Made by a program: the position numbers and the translations under genes
Shown here: positions 8,930 to 21,562 of the stretch, piece after piece
Layout of the letters: the number at the start of each line of letters is the position of its first letter
Numbering within the stretch: position 1 is the first letter of the stretch
DNA from: Blastobasis lacticolella
Lineage: Eukaryota; Arthropoda; Insecta; Lepidoptera; Blastobasidae
Assembly: GCA_905147135.1 (NCBI GenBank)
Contig: LR990044.1
Location: 5,646,122 to 5,710,121, forward strand
Reading direction: 5' to 3'
DNA: 64,000 bases
Notes under the pieces: model-generated
What the model was told of the DNA's origin: nothing
Database searches by the model: none
Seen by the model: only the letters and a program-made list of their open reading frames with translations

Positions 8930-10326
8930 ATGGAGGCAGCTAAAGCAATCGTGAAAAATGCAACTGTCTCTCATTCTCCTTCTGTATCTTCAGTAAACTC
9001 GAAGAAGTCTGGTGCGTCATCAGAGGGCCTAGTGTGAGTTCCGCTTCGATTTTACTTTATTATCACGTTTGCGTTTACGTGAAAATTAGTATGAAAAAAT
9101 ATATAGCGCCGCCTAGTGGTACGTAAATGAAGTTTTCTTCTTCATACTAATTTTGACGTAAACGCAAACGCGATAGTTAAGTAAAATCGAAGCGGAACTC
9201 ACACTAGGCCCTCTGTTGCCAAATGTAAATTACCTACCTATATTTACTGGTGATTGCGTAGAATGGTTACATTTTAAAAGTGCGTACGAAGAGTCCACTA
9301 AAATATGTAAACTAAACGAATCGGAGCACTACGCGGTGAAGCTAAAGAGGCTGTCACCGACCTACTGATTGGGAATACCTCGCCTGTTAGCGTCATGGAA
9401 GCTTTGGAGTTACGATTCGGACGCTCGGAACTCATAATCCACACACTGACTACGCAACTACGTAAGTTACCTACACTGCCTGCAGCCTGTCAAACCGATA
9501 TTATTAACTTTGCGATGAAGGTAAACAACTGCGTTGCGACAATACGTGCGCTAAACCAAACTGATTACATTCGCAGTCCCGAGCTCGCTTCGTCTGTGGT
9601 ATTCAAATTACCGATCACACTACTAAGTAAGTGGACTGATTTTGCATATCAAAAACTATTAGATGGTGAACCAAAGTTGCAGTTATTGGCAACGTTTTTA
9701 AAACAAGAGGCACAAATGATATCCGTCGTAGGTACATCTCTGCCTAACGAACAAAAGAAGCCCTTGCCCTTGACCGACACAGCGGGCAAACGATCAGCTG
9801 TTGACAATAAGACGCGAAACTATACTGTTTTTGCCACCACTACCGTGTCCAGCGATACACTATGCCTATTTTGTAAGAAGCCTAACCACTCTCTAGCCGA
9901 CTGTAGGCAATTTAAACGAGCACTGAGGAAGTCTAAATGGCAATTCGTAAAGTCACATAACTTATGTTATTGTTGTCTATCCAAGCGTCATGATAAGGGA
10001 ACGAGTTGTCCTTCACCCGTGTGCGACATAGACGACTGCGGGCTGGCGCACCACCGCCTGCTGCACTGGAGCCGCCCCGCGCCGGCCGCGCCCCGCGGCG
10101 CCGACGCTGCGCCGGAGTCGCACGACCAGCCCGCCGAAGCAACCGTTGCGCATGTCGCCGCGAACAAAAGCGACCTAGGGTTGTCACTTTCAGGTAACGA
10201 CGAACGGAGTGAGTCTCCAACAGATCACATTATGTTAAAAGTGGTTTCGGTGCGATTACGAGGTCCTCATGGTACAATTAAAACGCATGCCCTGCTGGAT
10301 GACGCGGCATCAGTGTCTATAATTAA
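8930..10326 (+). pseudogene. BEL/Pao gag and start of protease, broken
   Basis: Gag packages the element RNA in a cytoplasmic particle. The first ATG gives about 30 codons (MEAAKAIVKN...) before a MITE interrupts. After it the typical BEL start of the conserved region is visible (LPIFTGDCVEWLHF), then a frameshift near 9330, then an open stretch at 9395-10320. Near residue 155 of that stretch is a CCHC knuckle, CLFCKKPNHSLADC, followed by further Cys/His pairs typical of Pao gag. The end shows the retropepsin-like start THALLDDAASVSII, cut by the retroposon. Not functional as it stands. Confidence 0.8.
9021..9215. mobile_element. Foldback MITE inside BEL gag
   Basis: 195 bp with long inverted ends, CAGAGGGCCTAGTGTGAG at the left and its exact complement at the right. 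A second inverted pair inside (CATACTAATTTTG-type) makes it almost wholly palindromic. The CAGAGG start suggests hAT, but an 8-bp target duplication is not seen, so the family is open. Confidence 0.65.
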
Positions 10327-10612
10327 TAATAATAATAATATAAATAATAATAATAATTTATTTGCCAAAATTACAACCTTACAAAGTATTATGGTACAAT
10401 TATAACAATCTTTAAGTTCTTACAGATAATAACAAAAATAGAAATACAATGCAGTTGTGTTCATATTAGGGCGGATTCCCTGACTCCTGCACTAGGATGA
10501 CCTGTATTGCAGGAGACAGTCATTCCTCAATTTAGAATTTGGTTTTGTTTTCAGCCATGAGCGGTTATCCTCTGAAGCTTTCCACTTATTAGGTTACAAT
10601 ATATTGGAAATT

Positions 10613-10646
10613 GTGCGTGTGTGTGTTCGTGTGCGTATTCTTGTTG

Positions 10647-10677
<31 letters not shown>

Positions 10678-10742
10678 CGTGGGTGTGTGTGGGTGTTTGT
10701 GTGTGTGTGCGTGGGTGTGTGTGTGTGTGTGCGTTTGTGGGT
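10613..10742. repeat. (GT)n-rich microsatellite in retroposon 3' UTR
   Basis: Interrupted GT repeat on the plus strand. It lies in the 3' UTR of retroposon 1, with about 45 bases between it and the ORF2 stop. Reading frames across it are artefacts. Confidence 0.9.
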
Positions 10743-10788
10743 TATGTTTTCATACACATGAGTTATTTATTGACCCCATTGATATTGC

Positions 10789-13713
10789 CTACTCTAGTAG
10801 GGTCTCCGTATCATTGTAATTTATGGTTAGTAGCCAAGAATTTAGCTTAGACTTAACTTGGTAGCTAGTCAAAGTGTAGAGATTCAATTTATTGTTTATT
10901 TTATTATATAGTACTGTACTTAAGATTTCAAATTGTTTTCGAGCAAAGGCAGTACGACATGTACTAATGTCACATACAGGCATGCCCCGCCTCTTACTTG
11001 CGACTTTATCATTAAGCGGAAGTTTCAAATGCTTTTTCAATATTGTACGCAAGACAAAAAGCTTCCTGACTGTGAGGACCTGACATTCCAAGTATAGTGA
11101 GGTCGTGGGATATAATCGAGGTTTCGATGTTAAGACCTTAAGAACAGCACGTTGGGCACGTTCAAGATGGAGGAGTCGTGTCTTAGCAGCTCCACCCCAG
11201 GCGGGGATGCAGTAAGATAATATTGATTCGCACAAGGCAGAATATACCATAAGCAGAGTCTCCCTGTTCGCAGAACATCTTAGGTTTTTAAAAGCAAATA
11301 TAAGTTTTTGCACCCGCCCGGTAAGGCTTTCAACTTGGTAGCTCCAATCCAGCCGCTGGTCTATGATAACTCCCAGATACTTTATATGGCTAACCATGGC
11401 AAGGGGCCGGCAGTTACAATGACTGGTTGATTTCCTACAACTGTGGGCTACAATGGAACCCAAGTTCTGGGGCAAATTATTTTTACCTTTATTCAACGAG
11501 AAGCGTATATATTTAGTTTTTTACAAATTAAGAGTAAGTAGGTTGTCTCCAAGAAATCGCATAACGGTACGTAGAGATGACTCAGCCGAATTAGTTACAG
11601 CGTTCCAGTTAGGACCATAAACCAGCATTACTGTGTCATCAGCATAGGCATAGATCTCACAATTTTGAAGACCTAGCTCACACATATCATTGATATAGAT
11701 AAGGAAGAGTGTAGGTCCAATAATACTGCCTTGGGGCACCCCAAAAGTCACACTTTCCTCATCACTTAACACTGTGCCAATCTTAGTGCGCTGTGTACGA
11801 CCCCGTAGATAGTCGGAGAATATATCCAAGGCAACACCACGCACTCCCATGTCTTCCAGTTTTGCCACGAGGATGGGAATGGAGATAGTGTCGAATGCTT
11901 TACAAACATCGAGAAATATACCACAGCATTTAAGTTTATTATCAAGTTTACCAACCACTGAGCTGGAGAATCTAAGAACAGCATCTTCAGTTGAGATACC
12001 CCGCCTGAATCCAAATTGATTTCTAGATAATAGGAAATTCTTTTCCAAAAACTCGATTAATGCATTGTTTAGGATGCGTTCTAGAATTTTAGATATAACA
12101 GGCAGGACCGATATAGGTCTGTAGTTAGTGATTTGGCTTTTATCGCCAGACTTGTATATGGGGTGAACAATTGCCCTTTTAAAGAATTCAGGAAATGTTC
12201 CTGAGTTTATTGAGATGTTGCATATGTGCGTGATAGGTGGTACAAGCACTTTCCGTGCCGCCCTCAACACAATCACAGGGATGTCATCCCATCCCGCTGC
12301 GCAATCACTCCGTAGGTTCATAATAATTGTCTCTACGTCGGCATAGTCGGGAGGAAGTATAACCAGAGAGTTTGTAGGAGATCTAGTTTCCATTGAAGGT
12401 AGGCTTTGTCTTGAATTTTGGCTGTCATTTATTATTTTTTCAGCTAATAATCTACCCGTATTCGCAAACGTTTCATTTACCTTGGAGGCGGTTATCTTTA
12501 GGTCAGGATCTAGGTCAAGAAGTTGGTTATGAGACTTGCCAGAATTATACCCGTGGGTAATCCTTCTTATGACGTTCCAAGTAGCCTTAGGGTTTGTTTT
12601 GGCTTTTAGGAATTCGTTTTTTTCATAGTTTGTTTTTAATTTTTTAAGCATGTCATTGCAAAAGTTTCGGTAGCGCTTGTAGGTAATAGTTAATATGTTA
12701 TTGTTTGGTGACGCTTTTAATTGGAGATGCATTTTGTCTCGATTACGAATACAGCGCAATACTCCGGGGGTAATCCATGGCTTTAAGATGTTTTTTTTAC
12801 ATGAAAAAGGTAGGGAACGCGTATTGTTCTGTATAACAGTTTGAATGGAGGATACCAATAGCTGTGTAGCTATATTAGGATCTGAAGAGCCAATTACATT
12901 ATCAAAATTTGTTTTTTCGAGATCTTTTTGAATTTGTATTATATCTAATTTCTTTTTATAGCAACTTCTTGTCTTATAATGTGGCATTTTACTTCGGAGT
13001 TCCGCTATCACAGGATAATGATCAGTTATTGCTGAATCCAGAACGATAACTGTCGATGGGAGTTTACTATTCAGCATAACGTGATCCAAACAATTTCCGT
13101 GGCGTGTTGGTAGCAGGTGGGCCGGAACTAGACCAAGCGAGGCTGTAAATGTGAGATAGTCATTTGATCGCGAGTCTACATTACAGGGTTTAATATCCAC
13201 GTTGAGGTCCCCAATAAGAATAATATTTTGAAAGGCTTTTAGATCGTTTACTGTAGTTTCTAGACTATTAAGAAAATTTGTGGGGTTTTCATACGAGGGA
13301 GATCTATATACACAAATTACTGCTGTATCGCTCATTGTGCATTGCAGACAGTTTGCCTCAACTACAGATGGTTCGGTTACCGTACATTTAAGTTGATTAT
13401 TTATAAAAATAACAACTCCGTCATTCTGGATGGGGTTTTTTGTAGAGGAGTAACCCTCCAAATTCGGAGGCGGGCCCGCTACTTTTAGCCAACATTCTGT
13501 TAAGATAATTATATCAAATGTTATTTTGGTTCTTGACAGAAGTATACAAAATTGATCGAAGTTTTTGTTAATGGAGCGGATGTTCATGTGAATTATTTTT
13601 AAAGCATTTATATTTATAGACAGTTTTGTTGCGCAATCTTCTGGGGTACTAGACAGAGAATGTGACACACTATAATTATCTATATCTGAAATAACATTAA
13701 TTTGATTAGCCAT
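10789..13713 (-). pseudogene. CR1-like ORF2 (endonuclease-reverse transcriptase), one nonsense codon
   Basis: Target-primed reverse transcription enzyme. The N-terminal apurinic-type endonuclease shows HMNIRS, LTECWL, YRSPSY, GDLNVD and TDHYP. The reverse transcriptase has YRPISVLPVISK, FLDVCKAFD, GVPQGSIIGPTLF and the catalytic YADD. A single in-frame TAA at 11521-11523 follows LLTLNL, where retroposon 2 has Ser. Beyond it the same frame stays open through the thumb-like C-terminal part (CIPAWGGAAK, LERAQRAVLKVL) to 10789. Apart from that codon it is full length at about 970 residues. Assignment to the CR1/Daphne side of the non-LTR tree is tentative. Confidence 0.85.
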
Positions 13714-14072
13714 TTAATATATAGACATTTGTTTTATATAGGATTCCCAAGAACAGCAGTAGATACCTATATGTGCGGTAGTAGGACTCACAGAGTATTT
13801 TGTCGTGCCACTAATCATAAAATATACGTTTTGTGTAAATATTTGTTTGAGAGTGTAATTAGAATAGTTAAGTTTTAAATGCAGTTTTGTTTGTGTATGA
13901 TGTGGTGTGATGTTTGATTTCATATTTGTATGGTATAAAGATAAGTGCAACTTATTGTATAAAGTGTATGGATAATGTTTACATTTGATCCACAGTTTAA
14001 GTTTAAGATAGTACGGAGTATAGTGACAGCCAGACACTTATGTACAGCACAAAGAGAAAAGTTAGGATATAT
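13714..14072. other. ORF1-ORF2 spacer of retroposon 1
   Basis: AT-rich spacer of about 360 bp between the two retroposon reading frames, similar in place and size to the 307-bp spacer of retroposon 2. No gene. Confidence 0.5.
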
Positions 14073-14698
14073 TTATTTATCCCCCAGTTTGAGTAGGCAC
14101 TGGTCTGAGTTGATAAGTATGTGTTTGGAATTTGCTTCTTTACGTAGAAAAATCTTCCCATTCGATATCCAACAGAACTCGTACTTGTCATCGGCAGCAA
14201 ACTTTCTGGCTCGAAATAACAATTTTTTTGCAGATAATGGAAGGTGTTCTTCGATATATATACGTTGGCGATTACCAGAGACGTCAATACTTTCGGTGTT
14301 TAGCTTATTTTCTTTGTGAGATTTGTTGTATTGCCTGACGGCATTTAGGAATGTGCTCTTCTTTGCAACCGATGAGAATTCTGTAACGATTATTTTATTG
14401 GCGCCCGGTTTGGCGGGGATGCGGTAGATGTCTCTCACATCGGCGGGATGGACACTCGTCTGTATAGTATTGGCTATGTTTGACACGATGCCTAGAAGAT
14501 CATTTGGCTTTTCGTCCTTAGTAGATGGTATATTGCGGATTTCTAGCCTAGACGAGCGGGACTGGTTTTGTAGGTCATGGACTTGGTTTTCTAATTTACT
14601 TGTTGTTTCCAAGTAGCCATTCCGCTCGCATTCCATTTACTTAACCTTATCTCTCATTTCTTCGAAACCTCTACTCATGAAGTTTTGAATTGACTCGC
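14073..14698 (-). pseudogene. CR1-like ORF1, 5' truncated
   Basis: RNA-binding ORF1 protein of the retroposon. A short coiled-coil-like part (LENQVHDLQNQ) leads into the conserved region LEIRNIPSTKDEKPNDLL and the C-terminal domain ending RIYIEEHLPLSAKKLLF...YEFCWISNGKIFLRKE. A TAA lies just before the apparent Met, and about 18 codons (ESIQNFMSRGFEEM) precede it, so the stretch is an interior part of a longer ORF1. Confidence 0.7.
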
Positions 14699-17600
14699 AG
14701 TTAGCAGAAGAGTTAGGCCTGAAGAGTCATCAGTCTAGTCCTATAAAATTCATCGATGCTTTCGGACTCGAAGTGTATCAATCTGATGCACCTACAGTGT
14801 GTGTTCAAATCAGTGGAAACAATTTTGACAATTTTTATGACATTAAGTTTAGAATAGTGTCTAATTTTAACTTACCTAAGTAAAATTTGTCTGTGTTAGG
14901 TAACTATAGCTGTGATTATTTATCGCATATTAAGGATAAGGTCTGTATGGAGCGAGTAGTACCACGATTATTGATAGGTCAGGATAATTATTTTCTTATC
15001 GCCCCCATATTATTAACTTTCTTATTACCCTACGCCACGCGCTGTCGTCTGGGATGGACTATCCATGGCTGCTGCGGACGCCCTTGCTCGCTTGCACATG
15101 TAAGTAATGCACACATATTCCATCTCGCTCACTCTAATGATGACGCGAGTACACAAGAATTATCACAACTTAATGAATTGATAAGAAATTCATTCCAGTT
15201 CGATTCTATAGGTATTTCTACCTGCCGTCCGTCGTGAGAATACGGCACATTTACGCGCTATTCAAATATTGGACGATACGTCACGATATTTGGGAAATTT
15301 CTGGAGGTGGGACTACCATTTAAAAATGATAATTTCACCATGCCAGACAGCTATATGAATGCATTAGCGCCGCACCAAATGTTATTACGAAAATTTGATC
15401 GTGATCCTATCTACGCGGACAGATACCGGACGGAAATTAACAAGTTATTTAATCAGAAATATGCTCGAGTACTAAATGCAAAGGAACTCTCAGCTGGTCA
15501 CGTGTGGTACCTACCTCATTTTGGGGTTCAAAACCCTAATAAGCCCGGCAAATTACGTTTAGTGTATGAAGCGGCTGCGAAAGTTAACGGTTTGTGCCTT
15601 AATGATTTCCTATTAACCGGACCGGATTTGTATAATTCTTTGTTAGGTATTATGCTTATATTTCGCAAACATCAGGTTGCATTTACGGGTGACATTCGTG
15701 ATATGTTTTTGCGTATTAAAATACGTCCCGAAGAGGCAGGAGTCAAACACCGCCCCACTTAAAATCTGTTCAATGACCAGTCTATTATTCGGAGCGACAT
15801 GTTCTCCCTTTATTGCCCAGTACATAAAGAACAAAAACGCTTTAAAATACGAAGACGTGTACCCCGAGGCCGCGGATGTAATTATAAATCACCATTATAT
15901 GGATGATTGCTTATATTCCACTACGAGTGTCGAAAACGCGACTAAATTAATCCATGAAGTTTCGGAAATACACAAAAATGGTGGTTTCGAGATTCGTGGT
16001 TGGTCTAGTAATAACGTAAACGTAGTGCGGGAGCTCCCGAGAGGTGCCCAACGATGCTCTCGCGCCCACTGCCGTGCAGTTTAAACACGGAGCTACTAAT
16101 ACGATTGAGCGCACTCTGGGCTTGATGTGGCATCCTGCGACCGATTCATTCGGATATAAAATCTCTTTACAACGCATAGCAACGGAAATTGTTGATGGTT
16201 CCATAGCTCCTACTAAATCTCAAATGCTAAGTATTATTATGTCCGTATTTGATGTTCATGGTTTCGTCACCCCTTTTTTAATAAAAGGCAAAGATTTATT
16301 TCAAGACGTACATAGGAGTGGTATCGAATGGAACTGCTGCATCCAGTCTAAAGAACATACATCTTGGGTTGAATGGCTCGATGAGCTAAAGCAAATCGAA
16401 TCGTTGCGCTATACCGCGCTGCTATATGAATGCCGGTGCGTGGAAGCCGTGCTACTCGGACTTAGGTTCGATTCCAGCGGAGGTAATTAACAACGAAGGA
16501 ATGGTAGATGTACAATTACATGCGTATTGTGACGCGTCTATCAAAGCCTATGCATCCGTGGTTTATTGGCGTTTTACTAGGGCTGACGGAACAGTGCTAG
16601 GATGTTTTGCTGCGGGTAAAAGCCGTGTAACTCCGTTACATCCGATCTCAGTACCTAGATTGGAGTTACAAGGTGCGTTAATGGCATCGCGTCTCGCCGC
16701 CTCTGTACAAAACGCACGCAAAGATATTAAACCGATTAAACGTTGGTTCTGGACAGATTCTAGTACGGTTCTCCAATTGATTCGCAGCGATCCTCGCTCA
16801 TATAAACAGTACGTAGCTCACCGCCTCGGTGAGATTGATGAGTCAACTACTGTAGCCGAGTGGCGATATGTGCCATCAAGGTTAAATATAGCTGATGTGG
16901 CTACTAAGACTAACTCACCGCCATCGCAATATGATGATGGACCTGCGTACTTACTTGAGCCTGAAAATCGTTGGCCGCAAAATTTAAAATCTATGCAATC
17001 AAGCACAGAAGCCGTTTGTGAGATGCGTAGTGTCAATTCAACTGTGGCAGCTACAGTCAATTGGTCTTTACCTAAAGAAGAAAACTTTTCTTCTTGGCTG
17101 CGTCTTCTCCGTACTACTGCACGAGTTATTTTCTTTATTAGAAAGTGTCAGCGTAAGGCAACTCATTTTGACATAAATCTAATGAAGGAAGCTGAATTAT
17201 TATTACTGAAAAAGTCTCAATTTGATACGTTTTCAGATGAGATTACGCGTTTAAAACATAAACGTGCAATTGCGAAAAATAGTCGCCTTCTGACATTGAC
17301 TCCTTACATTGAGGATGACGGTCTCTTGCGTGTAGGAGGCAGGATAGATAAAGCGGGATTCGATCCATCGCGCAGTCGTCCTGTGATATTAGATGGTCGG
17401 CACAAAATTACCCAGCTCCTTGTCGAATATTATCACCGTCGTGCCCTGCACGGCGCCAATGAATTGGTGGTAAATGAACTCAGGCAGCACTACTGGATAT
17501 TGAGGGCCAGAGGACAGAGGAACTAGGCCCACAGTGCGTGGAGTCTCAGCTCGTTGCTTATTCTGCCGCTACAGGCGTGCAGCACCTAAGCCGCAGCGTA

Positions 17601-18558
17601 TGGGAGACTTACCTGCGTCTAGATTGCAGCACAATCGACGAACATTCTTCGCTACAGGTCTAGACTTCTTTGGACCAATGGAGATCACGGTGGGTCGGCG
17701 TAGGCAAAAGAGATATGGGTTGATATTTACCTGTCTTACAGTGCGTGCGATCCACATAGAAGTGACAGAAGATCTGACGACCGATGCTACTATCATGGCT
17801 CATCGTAGATTTATAGCTCGTCGTGGCACACCTAGCCTAATCTTTTCTAATAATTTCACCAATTTACGTGGAGCAGACGCCGAACTGAAGCGTAGCCTAG
17901 CTGAGTTGAACCAGGATCGCCTGCGCGAGGATGGCGCAATACGCTTTCTGGAGTGGAAATTTATCCCACCGGGAGCTCCGGAAATGGGGGGAGCTTGGGA
18001 GCGTATGATCCGGACTGTTAAAACCGCTTTAAAAGAGCGAGCGCCTCATTCGCAAACTCTAGTGACTCTACTCGCTGAGGTAGAAGGTTTAGTGAACTCC
18101 CGTCCAATCACCCACGTCTCTAATGACCATAGTTACCCAGAGGCACTAACCCCTAATCATTTTTTAATTGGGACTTCTTCTACCGGACCTGTCTTCGGTA
18201 AGTTCGAAAACTTTGATCTTAACTTAAGGAAACAGTGCCGCATAGCCCAGCGACTGACATATTTATTCTGGAGTCGTTGGGTCAAGGACTATCTTCCTAC
18301 CCTGCTCCCCAAAAATGGTTTGCCGAGGAGACAGCCATGTGTGTAGGCGATTACGTCATACTGGTAGAACCCAATATAGAACGTGGTGCGTGGCGCCATG
18401 GCGTGGTGAGCGCGGTGCACCCCGGTGCCGACGGACGCGTGCGCGTGGTGGACGTTAGGACCCGCACCGGAACTTTGCGCCGGCCTGTGACCCGCGTCGC
18501 CCTGCTCGCTCCAGCAGATAATAGTGCTGATCTCAGCACTATGGGGGGAGAATTGTAG
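14694..18558 (+). pseudogene. BEL/Pao pol: protease end, RT, RNase H, integrase; many frameshifts
   Basis: Continues the protease after the nested retroposon. Pieces follow in order. Linker and RT start have LLIGQDNY and LGWTIHGC. The RT core has LRLVYEAAAK and the active site HYMDD near 15,900. RNase H has YCDASIKAYASVVY, FWTDSSTVL. Integrase has an HHCC-like part near 17,430-17,570, LDFFGP, then PPGAPEMGGAWERM. A DUF5641-like end has VGDYVILVE. Breaks lie near 14,881, 15,237, 15,762, 16,020, 16,430, 17,526 and 18,300. In the integrase the usual SDNGTNF is SNNFTNL, so the second catalytic Asp is Asn. Reverse transcription and integration by this copy are not possible. Confidence 0.88.
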
Positions 18559-18927
18559 ACGACAGAAGGCAAACACCCTTACTTTTACATTTGTATTATA
18601 TAGGCTAAACTCTATGTAGCTAGCTTGTACCTATGTTTTATGTATTATTTAATTTAGCATACTTACCACTAATAATTACCAGTTACAAACATACAAACAT
18701 ACATTTTGTTCCCTGATATTGTTTCACCGTTCGAAAACTCGACTGGTAGCGCCCTCTATTAAAAATCAATGTGAAACTTATTTTTATAATGTGAAATGTG
18801 GGTGCGCTTAAAATTAATGTGATGATTGGAGACTGTGAGATTGTGCTGTTGGCTATTACACGAATCTATGCCAATTTCTGGCTTTAATTAATTATCCCGA
18901 CGTGTTAGAGTCTGTGAGTGTTCTACA
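18554..18927 (+). repeat. BEL/Pao 3' LTR
   Basis: 374 bp, preceded by the purine-rich ATGGGGGGAGAA and followed by the duplicated GCCAT and then TTTGTAAC, the continuation of the interrupted bZIP-B1 upstream block. Confidence 0.88.
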
Positions 18928-19660
18928 GCCATTTTGTAACAGGAATTTTAAAAGGCAAATTATATTTTTGACACATTCATTGAAAAAAGTTTGTCTAATC
19001 TACTTATTAAAGAAACTGGTCTTTATTTAATAATTAATATAAGGGCGATTTAGCAAATGTCATTCAAGCTAATATGTAACGAGCACATAACCCATGGAAA
19101 ACTTTTGGAACTAAAACAGTGGACGTCCTGATATGGTAATAATACATACTAAGGTACGCCAAAAACCAGCCATCTGTCATACTTATATATTGTACTTACA
19201 CCGTGGTTTGCTCAACAAATGAATTGAGCGATATGATAATCGAGCCACAGCACCGTCATCTAGGTAATAAAAACGAACCTTAAAAAGCATAACTCATGCA
19301 ACAATTCTCAATATTGGCAACAAAGTCGTCTGGTTAGTCTGGCTATTCAACAATGGACCCTGAGTAGTTAAACCCCTTCAACAGGTAGTAACTTAAAGCC
19401 TTTGTAAGATTACAATCAAGGCTGACTGTGACTGCAACAAAAAAAGTTAAATCTCAAAGACATCGCATTTTCCCAGGCGCCACTGGCGCATGGCTAGTGG
19501 CACGTGGCCATTTATTTATACCTGATTCCTAAGCCCAGTCGATGTGTTGACAATATTTTGCAGCGTGACTCAAACTTTAAATGGTTCTGTCGCCGTCGTA
19601 GGTGTACTCAGGCTATCGTCAATTATTTGAGATTCAATTCGAGTATATGAAAATAAATAA

Positions 19661-19722
19661 ATCATATCAGCCAGAAGACGCCCACTGCTGGGCATAGGCT
19701 TTCCCCAGAGATCTAAAAAAAA
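19661..19722. mobile_element. Retroposon 3'-end fragment
   Basis: About 60 bp with CCCACTGCTGGGCATAGGC, a motif common at the 3' end of lepidopteran non-LTR elements, inserted relative to the other B-unit upstream regions. Confidence 0.45.
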
Positions 19723-19802
19723 CATGCTTGGACAATTCACACAGCGCCATGAAAACCCTAAAGTAAGCTACGCTTGTGTTTAGGTGCCAGAAAACTGATA
19801 AA

Positions 19803-20010
19803 TCTAATATATAAAATTCTCGTGTCACAGTTTTCGTTGCCATACTCCTCCGAAACGGCTTGACCGATTTTGATGAAATTTTTTGTGCTTATCCGGTATC
19901 TATGAGAATCGGCCAACATCTATTTTTCATCCCCCTAAATGTTAGGGGTAGTCCACCCCCAAATTTTTTTTTATTTATATGGCAAAACAACGTTTGCCGG
20001 GTCAGCTAGT
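19803..20010 (+). mobile_element. Non-autonomous Helitron
   Basis: 208 bp starting TCTAATATATAAAATTCTCG and ending GTTTGCCGGGTCAGCTAGT. The 5' TC, CTAGT-type 3' end and insertion between A and T fit Helitrons, and the terminal sequences match the short Helitrons widespread in Lepidoptera. The paralogous empty sequence is seen in the B3 and B4 units. Confidence 0.75.
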
Positions 20011-20454
20011 TATTTATATATTTTTTAAATATACAGTACCTATTATACATACAGCACCCAGACCAGTAACAGAAATTAAAACCAGTGTCTTAGGTGCACA
20101 AGCGTCTATTTTTATTATATATATTCTTCAAAAAATATACATAAACGTTTTCATGTAAGTAGATATCTATTGCTGTCTTTCTCTTTTATTGGCAATGTCT
20201 CAAGGCGCCAAAAAACTTTATTGCCTCGCTATTCAACAATGCATCGTAAATACTTGGTACCCTTCTGCGCCTGCTAAAGAAATCCAAATATTCACGATCT
20301 TACGCTTTGTAATCTAAAGTAACAAAGTGCAAATTTTGCAAATTACATAAGATGTGGCTTTTACAAAATTAAAGTGAAACGGTTGTAAAAAAAATACTGG
20401 CGTCACATGTCACTGTCACACGTGCCTATTCTCTGTATAACAATAAACTTTAGG

Positions 20455-20619
20455 AAGTTAGTAAGGTGTAAGCTACTTTCTAAAGAGGCTTAATTAAGTA
20501 TTCAACAAGAGTTGAACAACGAGACATTGATTTTATTTCTTCAGTGTCAATATGAAAATTTGTACAAAGGAGATCATTAAAATTCGGGTTAATGATAGAC
20601 AAAATGACAGCAATGTGAA
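20455..20619. repeat. Tail of module M
   Basis: Only the end of the module remains (GGTGTAAGCTACTTTCTAAA onward), joined directly to the B1 upstream region. The rest was lost by recombination. Confidence 0.5.
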
Positions 20620-21030
20620 TGTAATATCCTCAAATAATTAAACTGAAATAAACAGGTAACAGACATAAATGAAATCTAAATTCTGAACCTATCCAAATTA
20701 AAATAATGCAAACTAAATCATCGTCAACTAATTTAACTTGAATAAACAGGTAAAAAACATAAATTAAATCAAAAGTCTGAACCTACTTCAATTTAAACAA
20801 CACACGAATAAGTAATTACAAATTTAATGTTATCCTGCATCGGGACTTACATCAGGTGAGATGGCAGTCAAATACCTGTCTAATTCATATTAAAAATAAA
20901 AGTAACTAAAATAAACAGGTAACAAACAGAAGTAACATCTAAACATATTCAAATTTAAATAACACTAGAATGAGTAGATACAATAATTTACTTATCCTCA
21001 AATAATTTAACTAAGATAAGGACAGGTAAA
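20620..21030. repeat. About 110-bp tandem repeat, B2 flank
   Basis: Degenerate units with ATAAACAGGTAACAAACA, interrupted by unrelated sequence near 20,835-20,880. Equivalent to the arrays behind the other B genes. Confidence 0.55.
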
Positions 21031-21172
21031 AATCTGTCGAGGAAATATCGTACGGTAGGTACTTACCTATAGGTAGGTAGGCAAACGCCACCTGGTGGAA
21101 ACTGGACATCGATGCTTATGACATTAGCAACAACAGAGGCGTCACCAATGCGTTGCCTATCTCTATAACAAT
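21031..21172. repeat. B2 3' flank up to the retroposon insertion
   Basis: Shared flank with CACCTGGTGGAAACTGGACA and ATGCGTTGCCTATCTCTATA. It resumes at 25,068 on the other side of retroposon 2. Confidence 0.5.
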
Positions 21173-21447
21173 AATAATAATAATAATAAATAATAATAAA
21201 ATATATTTATTCAGGAAAGATTTGTACAAAAACAGTGTTACAGTGGGTTCACTTAGTGTAAATTGCTAAGACTATTTGCACAAATTTATTTTTAAACCCT
21301 GAGATCCAAACTAGGCCATAGCCTGTATCTTGGATGTCAGTGTTCTGCCGTAGAAGCTATTTAATTACTATAATTTTAACAACCACATTTACTTATAGAG
21401 TTATGTCACTAATGTATGTACTTAAAAACGAGTGAGGGAGGAGTAAG

Positions 21448-21540
21448 GGTGTGTGTGAGTGTGTGTATGTGTGCACGCGCGCGTGCGTGTGTGTGGATAT
21501 GTGTGTGCATGTGTATGTATGTGCGTGTGTGTGTGTAAGT
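21448..21540. repeat. (GT)n microsatellite in retroposon 3' UTR
   Basis: GT/GC dinucleotide tract just behind the ORF2 stop of retroposon 2, the same position as in retroposons 1 and 3. Confidence 0.85.
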
Positions 21541-21562
21541 AAATTAATGTATATACCAACGG

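Larger units (their letters stand above)
10327..14693 (-). mobile_element. CR1-like non-LTR retroposon 1, nested in the BEL element
   Basis: Lies on the minus strand: ORF1 remnant, ORF2, 3' UTR with a GT tract, and an (ATT)n tail at 10,322-10,360. The host frame reads SVSIIN before it and SQLAEELG after it, which places the insertion precisely. A duplication of about six bases (AATTRA) is possible. It is 5' truncated in ORF1. It is younger than the BEL element it interrupts. Confidence 0.85.
8274..18927 (+). mobile_element. BEL/Pao LTR retrotransposon, defective, with nested insertions
   Basis: Complete in structure: LTRs of 376 and 374 bp starting TGTAGACGACAG and ending CTACA, a 5-bp target duplication GCCAT (8269-8273 and 18928-18932), gag, protease, reverse transcriptase, RNase H, integrase, and a purine tract GGGGGGAG just before the 3' LTR. 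All coding parts are broken by shifts and stops. A 195-bp MITE lies in gag and a 4.4-kb CR1-like retroposon splits the protease. Confidence 0.9.
18928..20454 (-). repeat. B1 upstream region displaced by the BEL element
   Basis: Collinear with the upstream regions of B3 and B4: GACACATTCATTGAAAA, ATATAAGGGCGATTTAG, AACAGTGGACGTCCTGATAT, CAGTCGATGTGTTGACAATA, TTCTGTCGCCGTCG. It carries two private insertions (retroposon tail and Helitron), lacks the SINE present in the others, and lacks the solo LTR found in B3 and B4. At 20,421-20,424 it shows the single CGTG of the empty site. No gene. Confidence 0.65.
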
